A stretch of 64,000 nt of DNA from G965212025 sp965215765 (lineage in GTDB: Bacteria > Pseudomonadota > Gammaproteobacteria > Poriferisulfidales > Oxydemutatoraceae), in contig OZ244118.1 in the NCBI GenBank assembly GCA_965215765.1, positions 868,001 to 932,000 of the forward strand, read 5' to 3'. A model generated the notes under the pieces. That model had not been told where the DNA came from. It searched no databases and saw only the letters and a list, made by a program, of their open reading frames with translations. This document shows positions 24,645 to 34,944 of the stretch, piece after piece. Both the position numbers and the translations under genes were made by a program. Positions within the stretch are counted from its first letter, which is position 1; each line of letters opens with the position of its first letter.

Positions 24645-27041
24645 ATGTTACGAAAAACAGTCGTGGCATTCTTTATTGCCACAATCTATATCAACACTGC
24701 ATATGCTCAAGAGGTTATCAAGTATGACAAGGATAGATGGATTCCCGGATGGAGTGGTCTTGAAGAGTTAGTGCGAGATGCTTACAAACACTACGAAGGT
24801 ACCTCTCCCACCTATGCTCAACCGACTTCTGGTCGTGTTGGGTTTATTGATGGGTCGGGGTCGCCTGATGATGCGAAGAGGCATGGCATTATGGTACAAG
24901 CGGTCTACTGCTGGTACCTTAGCTCCTTTGACGATGGTTGTGTGTATCCGACAACGTTTACGACAACTACAATCAAAGAACTTCCTTTTGATTACGAATT
25001 CGCTGGACTTCCGGTGAAGTATGTATACGCACCAGATACCCCTTGGGGTCTAGAGTTTCGTGACGAGTTCATCTCCGATGACATCGTTACCATCTCTGCC
25101 GAAGGAGGGACGATTAGTGGTGAAGGTTGCGGTCTTCCTGATGCTATTTGTAAGTTTATCCTTCCCATTGACATCACCCCGAGCACTGGTGCTCATTTGG
25201 TGTACTCAGCACTGAATGAACGTAATGCAAATTCCACCTCTCAATCACTTGCTATTCCAAAATTTAAAGCAATAGCGGAGATTGCTCGCACAACGAGCAA
25301 AATCTTAACAGTGAGTGGGTATAACGATAATAACACTAATCAGGTCTGTACTGGTGCTGAGGCATGGTGTATCCAGTCTCGATTTTCTGTGGGACTTGAT
25401 TACTTTAGTTTTGTCCGCGGCAACTCCTTCGGTACACCCTTAGTTGGTGTGGTGATGTGGGGTATGCGACAGGTGAGTCCGACTATGACTGCCACTGATG
25501 TGTTCGAGAGAGTGCGGAAGTGTACCTGGGTTCCTGATGGGGTGACTACTCCTGATAGTATCTGGGGTGTTGGTCAGTTACGGGCAACTCATGACTGTCT
25601 GTTCCCTGTGAAAGAGAGAGTTATGGCAGAAACAACACAAATAGACACGACGGGAACGACTGTTGTGACTCGTGTTGTAACGACCTCAACGGTTGCTGTA
25701 GTAGATGATGGAGTTCTCACAACAAACATGATTACTCTCATTGAAATCTCCACGGATACGTCTGTGGCAGAAGAAACTATGGTGACAACGGAGATTGGTT
25801 TCTTCCAAGACATCATTCCGAGAGGAGGTACTACCAAACGTTTCTCTTTAACAGAGAGTGTCGTACAGATACCCTCAACACGAAGAGAGATGGTTGTGAC
25901 AGGGTTACCGTCTACCACACAAGCATTCGTGGGATATACCGGATCTCTCATTACGACAGAGACAGTGACTCAGACTTTCACAGACAAATTAGTCCGTGGA
26001 ACAAGAACAACTGTCGATGACGTCATGACTTCTTCAATCAGAACATCAACTCTCCCGGTAGTCACAACCATGACGACAAGAGAAGGTGAGCTGAGTACAG
26101 AAGCTGTAACAACGGAAGACCAAGAGATCACATTGTTGGTTACCACCAACACCACGACAATTGCGGTGAAGGTGGAAGATGGTGTTGCAACCACCACAGT
26201 GGCGACTGTTACGCTCACTTCCACAGATACGTCTGTGAGAATAGATGTCTACACTACCACAACGGTTTACCTTCCATCTGGTGAAACTACCATCCGTTTC
26301 TCTTTCACAGAAGACACCACACTGGTGTCATCAACACAAAGAGAGATGATCGTGGCAGAACCACCATCCACAACAAAAGCGTTCGTGGGATATACCGGAT
26401 CCCTCGTTACAACAGAAACGGTTACTCAGACTTCCACAGACCAACTGGTTCGTGGAACAAGAACAACTGTCGATGGCGTAATGACTTCTTCAATCAGAAC
26501 ATCACTCTCCTCGACAATCATATCTATGACGACAGGAGAAGGTGAACTGAGTACGGAGAGGGCGCTACCAGAACAGCCAACAACGTTGACACTGACAAAA
26601 AGAACCGAAGTGACCACAGTACGGTCAGTTGGCAATGGAAGCACCTTGGTGATAACAACAATAACAGAAACTATCCGTGATGTGTCGGTTACCACAACGG
26701 TTGCCTACACAACGGAGAAGACCATTGTTCGACATGACGGAGTGTTGTACGCCACCAGTACAGTGCGAGCAACGACACTGAGAAGTACTACCACAACCTC
26801 TCGTAATGCCCCCATGCCTGTCACCGAAGACGCTGAAGCTAATCCCAGTACCTTACAAGGTGACAAGACGATAATCACTACTGTTGTGACTATTACGGGG
26901 AGTTACACAGGAGATGGTCGAACTGATGTCTTTGATATCAGTGGACCACCAACAAGAATTGAACAGAGAGGAAGTCTCACACCATCGGTTGTGAAACTTC
27001 GTCTTCGTGTCTATTTGGGTGGTGCCATACGGCGAGAATAA
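24645..27041 (+). CDS. Array paralogue P6
   Basis: 798 residues, ATG at 24645. The loop before RHG is two residues longer (SGSPDDAK). Others: PDTPWG as P2/P5, GCGLPDAICKFILPI as P3, NDNNTN and VGLDYFSFVR as P3. The stalk has the LTKRTEVTTV variant shared with P5 and a unique AEANPSTLQ. The C-terminus extends by two residues to GGAIRRE because CGA replaces the TGA stop used in most copies. Putative active-site residues are intact. Confidence 0.8.
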   Translation: MLRKTVVAFFIATIYINTAYAQEVIKYDKDRWIPGWSGLEELVRDAYKHYEGTSPTYAQPTSGRVGFIDGSGSPDDAKRHGIMVQAVYCWYLSSFDDGCVYPTTFTTTTIKELPFDYEFAGLPVKYVYAPDTPWGLEFRDEFISDDIVTISAEGGTISGEGCGLPDAICKFILPIDITPSTGAHLVYSALNERNANSTSQSLAIPKFKAIAEIARTTSKILTVSGYNDNNTNQVCTGAEAWCIQSRFSVGLDYFSFVRGNSFGTPLVGVVMWGMRQVSPTMTATDVFERVRKCTWVPDGVTTPDSIWGVGQLRATHDCLFPVKERVMAETTQIDTTGTTVVTRVVTTSTVAVVDDGVLTTNMITLIEISTDTSVAEETMVTTEIGFFQDIIPRGGTTKRFSLTESVVQIPSTRREMVVTGLPSTTQAFVGYTGSLITTETVTQTFTDKLVRGTRTTVDDVMTSSIRTSTLPVVTTMTTREGELSTEAVTTEDQEITLLVTTNTTTIAVKVEDGVATTTVATVTLTSTDTSVRIDVYTTTTVYLPSGETTIRFSFTEDTTLVSSTQREMIVAEPPSTTKAFVGYTGSLVTTETVTQTSTDQLVRGTRTTVDGVMTSSIRTSLSSTIISMTTGEGELSTERALPEQPTTLTLTKRTEVTTVRSVGNGSTLVITTITETIRDVSVTTTVAYTTEKTIVRHDGVLYATSTVRATTLRSTTTTSRNAPMPVTEDAEANPSTLQGDKTIITTVVTITGSYTGDGRTDVFDISGPPTRIEQRGSLTPSVVKLRLRVYLGGAIRRE

Positions 27042-27223
27042 GAATCCTGTCTTGCAACTCCAAACAGGATGTGCAACTATGAATGCACCTCGTTTTATTT
27101 TCATGCACAACGTGCTTCCCACGGCACGATTTTGATGCAATACACTCTTGCTGTTTTTATATGGTCCAAGTTATCAAAAGTATTGTCATCTACTTTTGCT
27201 CGCATATTGAGTTAGCTCAAACA

Positions 27224-29605
27224 ATGTTACGAAAAACAGTCGTGGCATTCTTTATTGCCACAATCTATATCAACACTGCATATGCTCAAGAGGTTATCAA
27301 GTATGACAAGGATAGATGGATTCCCGGATGGAATGGTCTTGAAGAGTTAGTGCAGGATGCTTACAAACACTACGAAAGTACCTCTCTCACCTATGCTCAA
27401 CCGACTTCTGGTCGTGTTGGGTTTATTGATGGGCTGGGTACTGGTGAAGGTAGGCATGGCATTAAGGTACAAGCAGTCTACTGCTGGTACCTCAGCTCCT
27501 TTGACGATGGTTGTGTGTATCCGACAACGTTTACAACAACCAAAAATCTTCCTTATGACTACGAATTCGCTGGACTTCCAGTGAAGTACGTGTACACATC
27601 AAACCCTTTTGTGGGTCCAGAATACCGTAACGAGTTCATCTCCGATGACATCGTTACCATCTCTGCCAAAGTAGGGGGGGTTGATGATGGAGGTTGTCCT
27701 TCCCCCCCAAACTGTGCTAGGATTCAACCTTTCGACATCACCCCGAGCACTGGTGCTCATGTGGTGTATTCGGGAGAGAATAAACGTACTGCAAATTCCA
27801 CCTCTCAGTCACTTACTATTCCAAACTTTAAAGCGATATCGGAGATTGCTCGCACAACGAGCAAAATCTTAACAGTAAGTGGTTATGATTCGACGGAACT
27901 TCCTGATCAGGTTTGTACTGGTGCTGAGGCATGGTGTATCCAATCTCGATTTTCTGTGGGGCTTGATTATTTTGATGGTGTCTCTGGCAACTCCTTCGGC
28001 ACACCCTTAGTTGGTGTGGTGATGTGGAGTATGCGACAGGTGAGTCCGACTATGACTGCCACTGATGTGTTCGAGAGAGTGCGGAAGTGTACCTGGGTTC
28101 CTGATGGGGTGACTACTCCTGATAGTATCTGGGGTGTTGGTCAGTTACGGGCAACTCATGACTGTCTGTTCCCTGTGAAAGAGAGAGTTATGGCAGAAAC
28201 AACACAAATAGACACGACGGGAACGACTGTTGTGACTCGTGTTGTAACGACCTCAACGGTTGCTGTAGTAGATGATGGGGTTCTCACAACAAACGTGATT
28301 ACTCTCATTGAAATCTCCACGGATACGTCTGTGACAGAAGACACTATGGTGACAACGGAGATTGGTTTCTTCCAAGACATCATTCCGAGAGGTACTACCA
28401 ACCGTTTCTCTTCAACAGAGAGTGTCGTACAGATACCCTCAACACGAAGAGAGATGGTTGTGATAGGATCACCGTCTACCACACAAGCATTCGTGGGATA
28501 TACCGGATCTCTCATTACGACAGAGACAGTGACTCAGACTTTCACAGACAAATTAGTCCGTGGAACAAGAACAACTGTCGATGACGTCATGACTTCTTCA
28601 ATCAGAACATCAACTCTCCCGGTAGTCACAACCATGACGACAAGAGAAGGTGAGCTGAGTACAGAAGCTGTAACAACGGAAGACCAAGAGATCACATTGC
28701 TGGTTACCACCAACACTACGACAATCGTGGTGAAGGTGGAAGATGGTATTGCAACAACCACAGTGGCAACTGTTACGCTCACTTCCACAGATACGTCTGT
28801 GAGAATGAGTGTCTACACTACCACAACGGTTTACCTTCCCTCTGGTGAAACCACTGTCCGTCTCTCTTTCACAGAAGACACCACACTGGTGTCATCAACA
28901 CAAAGAGAGATGGTTGTGGCAGGATCGCCGTCCACGACACGAGCATTCACGGGATATACCGGATCCCTCGTTACAACAGAAACGGTTACTCAGACTTCCA
29001 CAGACCAACTGGTTCGTGGAACAAGAACAACTGTCGATGGCGTAATGACTTCTTCAATCAGAACGTCACTCTCCTCGACAATCATATCTATGACGACAGG
29101 AGAAGGTGAACTGAGTACGGAGAGGGCACTGCCAGAACAGCTAACAACGTTGACAATTACCACAGAGATCCAAATAACCACAGTACGGTTAGTTGGCAAT
29201 GGAAGCACCTTGGTGATAACAACAATAACAGAAACTATCCGTGATGTGTCGGTTACCACAACGGTTGCCTACACAACGGAGAAGACCATTGTTCGACATG
29301 ACGGAGTGTTGTACACCACCAGTACGGTGCGCGCAACGACACTGAGAAATACTATCACAACCTCTCGTAATGCCCCCATGCCTGCCACCGAAGACACTGA
29401 AGCTATTCCCAGTACCTTACAAGGTGACAAGACGATGGTCACTACTGTTGTGACTATTACGGGGCGTCACACAAAAGATGGCCGAACTGATGTCTTTGAT
29501 ATCAGCGGACCACCAACAAGAACTGAACAGACAGGAAGTCTCACACCATCGGTCGTGAAACTTCGTCTTCGTGCCTTTTTAGGTGGTGCCGCACGGCGAG
29601 AATAA
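27224..29605 (+). CDS. Array paralogue P7
   Basis: 793 residues, ATG at 27224. Variable loops form a different combination: LGTGEG before RHG (as P11), SNPFVGPEYRNEF, the alternative cysteine loop GCPSPPNCARIQPF (as P10), DSTELPD (close to P11) and VGLDYFDGVS (close to P2/P5). The middle stalk repeat reads EMVVAGSPSTTRAFTGYTG, shared with P9. Ends GGAARRE. Putative Asp/His/Ser retained. Confidence 0.8.
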   Translation: MLRKTVVAFFIATIYINTAYAQEVIKYDKDRWIPGWNGLEELVQDAYKHYESTSLTYAQPTSGRVGFIDGLGTGEGRHGIKVQAVYCWYLSSFDDGCVYPTTFTTTKNLPYDYEFAGLPVKYVYTSNPFVGPEYRNEFISDDIVTISAKVGGVDDGGCPSPPNCARIQPFDITPSTGAHVVYSGENKRTANSTSQSLTIPNFKAISEIARTTSKILTVSGYDSTELPDQVCTGAEAWCIQSRFSVGLDYFDGVSGNSFGTPLVGVVMWSMRQVSPTMTATDVFERVRKCTWVPDGVTTPDSIWGVGQLRATHDCLFPVKERVMAETTQIDTTGTTVVTRVVTTSTVAVVDDGVLTTNVITLIEISTDTSVTEDTMVTTEIGFFQDIIPRGTTNRFSSTESVVQIPSTRREMVVIGSPSTTQAFVGYTGSLITTETVTQTFTDKLVRGTRTTVDDVMTSSIRTSTLPVVTTMTTREGELSTEAVTTEDQEITLLVTTNTTTIVVKVEDGIATTTVATVTLTSTDTSVRMSVYTTTTVYLPSGETTVRLSFTEDTTLVSSTQREMVVAGSPSTTRAFTGYTGSLVTTETVTQTSTDQLVRGTRTTVDGVMTSSIRTSLSSTIISMTTGEGELSTERALPEQLTTLTITTEIQITTVRLVGNGSTLVITTITETIRDVSVTTTVAYTTEKTIVRHDGVLYTTSTVRATTLRNTITTSRNAPMPATEDTEAIPSTLQGDKTMVTTVVTITGRHTKDGRTDVFDISGPPTRTEQTGSLTPSVVKLRLRAFLGGAARRE

Positions 29606-29785
29606 GAATCCTGTCTTGCAACTCCAAACAGGATGTGCAACTATATGTACCCCGTTTTATTTTCATGCACAACGTGCTTCCCACGGCACGATTTTGATGC
29701 AATACATTCTTGCTGCTTTTATATGGTTCAAGTTATCAAAAGTATTGTCATTTATTTTAGTCTGCATATAGAGTTGGCTTAAACA

Positions 29786-32185
29786 ATGTTACGAAAAACA
29801 ATCGTGGCATTCTTTATTGCCACAATCTATATCAACACTGCATATGCTCAAGAGGTTATCAAGTATGACAAGGATAGATGGATTCCCGGATGGAATGGTC
29901 TTGAAGAGTTAGTGCAGGATGCTTACAAACACTACGAAAGTACCTCTCCCACCTATGCTCAACCGACTTCTGGTCGTGTTGGGTTTATTGATGGGTTGGG
30001 TAGTGGTAAGAAGAGGCATGGCATTAAGGTACAAGCAGTCTATTGCTGGTACCTTAGCTCCTTTGACGATGGTTGTGTGTATCCGACAACGTTTACGGCA
30101 ACTACAATCGAAGATCTTCCTTATGACTACGAATTCGCTGGACTTCCAGTGAAGTATGTATACGCACCAAACCCTTTTGCAGGTCGAGAGTTTCGTAACG
30201 AGTTCATCTCCGATGACATCGTTACCATCTCTGCCGAAGCAGGGACGATTACTAGGGGTTGTGATGGTACTTCTTGTGGTTATATCGTTCTCACTGACAT
30301 CACCCCGAGCACTGGTGCTCATTTGGTGTATTCGGGAGAGAATAAACGTAGTGCAAATTCCACCTCTCAATCACTTGCTGTTTCACAGTTTAAAGCGATA
30401 TCGGAGATTGTTCGCACAACGAGCAAAATCTTAACAGTAAGTGGGTATAACGATAATAACACTAATCAGGTCTGTACTGGTGCTGAGGCATGGTGTATCC
30501 AGTCTCGGTATTCTGTGAGGCTTGATAACACTGTTACTTTCAGTGGCAACTCCTTCGGCACACCCTTAGTTGGTGTGGTGATGTGGAGTATGCGACAGGT
30601 GAGTCCGACTATGACTGCCACTGATGTGTTCGAGAGAGTGCGGAAGTGTACCTGGGTTCCTGATGGGGTGACTACTCCTGATAGTATCTGGGGTGTTGGT
30701 CAGTTACGGGCAACTCATGACTGTCTGTTCCCTGTGAAAGAGAGAGTTATGGCAGAAACAACACAAATAGACACGACGGGAACGACTGTTGTGACTCGTG
30801 TTGTAACGACCTCAACGGTTGCTGTGGTAGATGATGGAGTTCTCACAACAAACGTGATTACTCTCATTGAAATCTCCACGGATACGTCTGTGGCAGAAGA
30901 CACTATGGTGACAACGGAGATTGGTTTCTTCCAAGACATCATTCCGAGAGGTACTACCAACCGTTTCTCTTCAACAGAGAGTGTCGTACAGATACCCTCA
31001 ACACAAAGAGAGATGGTTGTGACAGGATCGCCGTCTACCACACAAGCATTCGTGGGATATACCGGATCTCTCATTACGACAGAGACAGTGACTCAGACTT
31101 TCACAGACAAGTTAGTCCGTGGAACAAGAACAACTGTCGATGACGTCATGACTTCTTCAATCAGAACATCAACTCTCCCGGTAGTCACAACCATGACGAC
31201 AAGAGAAGGTGAGCTGAGTACAGAAGCTGTAACAACGGAAGACCAAGAGATCACATTGCTGGTTACCACCAACACTACGACAATCGTGGTGAAGGTGGAA
31301 GATGGGATTGCAACAACCACGGTGGCAACTGTTACGCTCACTTCTGCGGATACGTCTGTGAGAATGAGTGTCTACACTACCACAACGGTTTACCTTCCCT
31401 CTGGTGAAATCACTGTTCATTTCTCTTCAACAGAAGACACCACACCGGTGTCATCAACACAAAGAGAGATGATCGTGGCAGAACCACCATCCACAACAAA
31501 AGCATTCGTTGGATATACCGGATCCCTCGTTACAACAGAAACGATTACTCAGACTTCCACAGACCAACTGGTTCGTGGCACAAGAACAACTGTCGATGGC
31601 GTAATGACTTCTTCAATCAGAACATCAACTCTCCCAGTAGTCACAACCATGACGACAGGAGAAGGTGAACTGAGTACGGAGAGGGCGCTACCAGAACAGC
31701 TAACAACGTTGACAATTACCACAGAGATCCAAATAACCACAGTACGGTCAGTTGGCAATGGAAGCACCTTGGTGATAACAACAATAACAGAAACTATCCG
31801 TGATGTGTCGGTTACCACAACGGTTGCCTACACAACGGAGAAGACCATTGTTCGACATGACGGAGTGTTGTACGCCACCAGTACGGTGCGAGCAACGACA
31901 CTGAGAAGTACTACCACAACTGCTCAAGATATCTTTGTTACAGAAGACACTGAAACTATTCCCAGCACCTTACAAGGTGAGAAAACGATAGTCACTACTG
32001 TTGTGACTATTTTTGGGGATCGCAACGAAGGGAATGTCAGGCATATATTCAATTGCCCCGGAACACCCTCTGAAATTTTCAAGTGCCCTGTGCTACCAGA
32101 ACCAAAGACCCAACAGACAGGAAGTCTCACGCCATCGGTTGTGAAACTTCGTCTTCGTGTCTTTTTAGGTGGTGCCGCACGGTGA
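29786..32185 (+). CDS. Array paralogue P8, with unique C-terminal insert
   Basis: 799 residues, ATG at 29786; its upstream spacer keeps the P1-like TTTAGTCTGCATATAGAG version and lacks the long open upstream extension. Loops: LGSGKK (as P10), NPFAGREF, a unique cysteine loop GCDGTSCGYIVLT, NDNNTN (as P2/P3/P6) and VRLDNTVTFS (as P11). Near the C-terminus the usual SYTKDGRTDVFDIS segment is replaced by FGDRNEGNVRHIFNCPGTPS and a second cysteine (FKCPVLPEP), adding two cysteines next to the conserved end. Putative Asp/His/Ser retained. Confidence 0.8.
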   Translation: MLRKTIVAFFIATIYINTAYAQEVIKYDKDRWIPGWNGLEELVQDAYKHYESTSPTYAQPTSGRVGFIDGLGSGKKRHGIKVQAVYCWYLSSFDDGCVYPTTFTATTIEDLPYDYEFAGLPVKYVYAPNPFAGREFRNEFISDDIVTISAEAGTITRGCDGTSCGYIVLTDITPSTGAHLVYSGENKRSANSTSQSLAVSQFKAISEIVRTTSKILTVSGYNDNNTNQVCTGAEAWCIQSRYSVRLDNTVTFSGNSFGTPLVGVVMWSMRQVSPTMTATDVFERVRKCTWVPDGVTTPDSIWGVGQLRATHDCLFPVKERVMAETTQIDTTGTTVVTRVVTTSTVAVVDDGVLTTNVITLIEISTDTSVAEDTMVTTEIGFFQDIIPRGTTNRFSSTESVVQIPSTQREMVVTGSPSTTQAFVGYTGSLITTETVTQTFTDKLVRGTRTTVDDVMTSSIRTSTLPVVTTMTTREGELSTEAVTTEDQEITLLVTTNTTTIVVKVEDGIATTTVATVTLTSADTSVRMSVYTTTTVYLPSGEITVHFSSTEDTTPVSSTQREMIVAEPPSTTKAFVGYTGSLVTTETITQTSTDQLVRGTRTTVDGVMTSSIRTSTLPVVTTMTTGEGELSTERALPEQLTTLTITTEIQITTVRSVGNGSTLVITTITETIRDVSVTTTVAYTTEKTIVRHDGVLYATSTVRATTLRSTTTTAQDIFVTEDTETIPSTLQGEKTIVTTVVTIFGDRNEGNVRHIFNCPGTPSEIFKCPVLPEPKTQQTGSLTPSVVKLRLRVFLGGAAR

Positions 32186-32373
32186 GAATAAGAATCCTGT
32201 CTTGCAACTCCAAACAGGATGTGCAACTATGAATGCACCTCGTTTTATTTTCATGCACAACGTGCTTCCCACGGCACGATTTTGATGCAATACACTCTTG
32301 CTGTTTTTATATGGTCCAAGTTATCAAAAGTATTGTCATCTACTTTTGCTCGCATATTGAGTTAGCTCAAACA

Positions 32374-34758
32374 ATGTTACGAAAAACAGTCGTGGCATTC
32401 TTTATTGCCACAATCTATATCAACACTGCATATGCTCAAGAGGTTATCAAGTATGACAAGGATAGATGGATTCCCGGATGGAATGGTCTTGAAGAGTTAG
32501 TGCGAGATGCTTACAAACACTACGAAAGTACCTCTCCCACCTATGCTCAACCGACTTCTGGTCGTGTTGGGTTTATTGATGGGTCGTCTACTCTTTCGAA
32601 GAGGCATGGCATTAAGGTACAAGCAGTCTACTGCTGGTACCTCAGCTCCTTTGACGATGGTTGTGTGTATCCGACAACGTTTACGACAACTACACTCAAA
32701 AATCTTCCTTATGACTACGAATTCGCTGGACTTCCGGTGAAGTATGTATACGCACCAACCCCCCGTTTTGGTCGAGAGTTTCGTAACGAGTTCATCCCCG
32801 ATGACATCGTTACCATCTCTGCCAAAGGAGGGGGGATTAGTGGTGAAGGTTGCGGTCTTCCTGATGCTATTTGTAAGTTTATCCTTCCCATTGACATCAC
32901 CCCGAGCACTGGTGCTCATGTGGTGTACTCAGCACTGAATAAACGTAATGCAAATTCCACCTCTCAGTCACTTGCTATTCCAACATTTAAAGCGATATCG
33001 GAGATTGTTCGCACAACGAGCAAAATCTTAACAGTGAGTGGGTATAGCAAAAATAAAACTGATCAGGTCTGTACTGGTGCTGAGGCATGGTGTATCCAAT
33101 CTCGGTTCGCTGTTGGACTTGATTACTTTGGTGCTATTGGTGAAGGCAACTCTTTCGGCACACCCTTAGTTGGTGTGGTGATGTGGAGTATGCGACAGGT
33201 GAGTCCGACTATGACTGCCACTGATGTGTTCGAGAGAGTGCGGAAGTGTACCTGGGTTCCTGATGGGGTGACTACTCCTGATAGTATCTGGGGTGTTGGT
33301 CAGTTACGGGCAACTCATGACTGTCTGTTCCCTGTGAAAGAGAGAGTTATGGCAGAAACAACACAAATAGACACGACAGAAATGACTGTTGTGACTCGTG
33401 TTGTAACGACCTCAACGGTTGCTGTAGTAGATGATGGGGTTCTCACAACAAACGTGATTACTCTCATTGAAATCTCCACGGATACGTCTGTGGCAGAAGA
33501 AACTATGGTGACAACGGAGACTGGTTTCTTCCAAGACACCATTCCGAGAGGTACTACCAACCGTTTCTCTTTAACAGAGAGTGTCGTACAGATACCCTCA
33601 ACACGAAGAGAGATGGTTGTGACAGGATCACCGTCTACCACACAAGCATTCGTGGGATATACCGGATCTCTCATTACGACAGAGACAGTGACTCAGACTT
33701 TCACAGACAAATTAGTCCGTGGAACAAGAACAACTGTCGATGACGTCATGACTTCTTCAATCAGAACATCAACTCTCCCGGTAGTCACAACCATGACGAC
33801 AAGAGAAGGTGAGCTGAGTACAGAAGCTGTAACAACAGAAGATCAAGAGATCACATTGCTGGTTACCACTAACACTACGACAATCGTGGTGAAGGTGGAA
33901 GATGGGATTGCAACAACCACGGTGGCAACTGTTACGCTCACTTCTGCGGATACGTCTGTGAGAATGAGTGTCTACACTACCACAACGGTTTACCTTCCCT
34001 CTGGTGAAACCACTGTCCGTTTCTCTTTCACAGAAGACACCACACTGGTGTCATCAACACAAAGAGAGATGGTTGTGGCAGGATCGCCGTCCACGACACG
34101 AGCATTCACGGGATATACCGGATCCCTCGTTACAACAGAAACGATTACTCAGACTTCCACAGACCAACTGGTTCGTGGCACAAGAACAACTGTCGATGGC
34201 GTAATGACTTCTTCAATCAGAACACCATTCTCCTCGACAATCATATCTATGACGACAGGAGAAGGTGAACTGAGTACAGAGAGGGCACTACCAGAACAGC
34301 TAACAACGTTGGTAATTACCACAGAGATCCAAATAACCACAGTACGGTTAGTTGGCAATAGAAGCACCTTGGTGATAACAACAATAACAGAAACTATCCG
34401 TGATGTGTCGGTTACCACAACGGTTGCCTACACAACGGAGAAGACCATTGTTCGACATGACGGAGTGTTGTACACCACCAGTACGGTGCGCGCAACGACA
34501 CTGAGAAGTACTACCACAACCTCTCGTAATGCCCCCATGCCTGTCACCGAAGACACTGAAGCTATTCCCAGTACCTTACAAGGTGACAAGGCGATAATTA
34601 CTACTGTTGTGACTATTACGGGGAGTTACACAGGAGATGGCCGAACTGATGTCTTTGATATCAGCGGACCACCAACAAGAACTGAACAGACAGGAAGTCT
34701 CACACCATCGGTCGTGAAACTTCGTCTTCATGTCTTTTTAGGTGGTGCCGCACGGTGA
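32374..34758 (+). CDS. Array paralogue P9
   Basis: 794 residues, ATG at 32374. Loops: SSTLSK, PTPRFG, GCGLPDAICKFILPI (as P3), SKNKTD and VGLDYFGAIGE (as P10). The middle stalk repeat is P7-like (VVAGSPSTTRAFTG). Small unique changes (TTEMTVV, IRTPFSST, VGNRSTL) mark it as a separate copy, not an assembly echo. Putative Asp/His/Ser retained. Confidence 0.8.
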   Translation: MLRKTVVAFFIATIYINTAYAQEVIKYDKDRWIPGWNGLEELVRDAYKHYESTSPTYAQPTSGRVGFIDGSSTLSKRHGIKVQAVYCWYLSSFDDGCVYPTTFTTTTLKNLPYDYEFAGLPVKYVYAPTPRFGREFRNEFIPDDIVTISAKGGGISGEGCGLPDAICKFILPIDITPSTGAHVVYSALNKRNANSTSQSLAIPTFKAISEIVRTTSKILTVSGYSKNKTDQVCTGAEAWCIQSRFAVGLDYFGAIGEGNSFGTPLVGVVMWSMRQVSPTMTATDVFERVRKCTWVPDGVTTPDSIWGVGQLRATHDCLFPVKERVMAETTQIDTTEMTVVTRVVTTSTVAVVDDGVLTTNVITLIEISTDTSVAEETMVTTETGFFQDTIPRGTTNRFSLTESVVQIPSTRREMVVTGSPSTTQAFVGYTGSLITTETVTQTFTDKLVRGTRTTVDDVMTSSIRTSTLPVVTTMTTREGELSTEAVTTEDQEITLLVTTNTTTIVVKVEDGIATTTVATVTLTSADTSVRMSVYTTTTVYLPSGETTVRFSFTEDTTLVSSTQREMVVAGSPSTTRAFTGYTGSLVTTETITQTSTDQLVRGTRTTVDGVMTSSIRTPFSSTIISMTTGEGELSTERALPEQLTTLVITTEIQITTVRLVGNRSTLVITTITETIRDVSVTTTVAYTTEKTIVRHDGVLYTTSTVRATTLRSTTTTSRNAPMPVTEDTEAIPSTLQGDKAIITTVVTITGSYTGDGRTDVFDISGPPTRTEQTGSLTPSVVKLRLHVFLGGAAR

Positions 34759-34944
34759 GAATAAGAATCCTGTCTTGCAACTCCAAACAGGATGTGCAAC
34801 TATATGTACCCCGTTTTATTTTCATGCACAACGTGCTTCCCACGGCACGATTTTGATGCAATACATTCTTGCTGTTTTTATATGGTCCAAGTTGTCAAAA
34901 GTATTGTCATCTACTTTTGTTCGCATATTGAGTTAGCTCAAACA

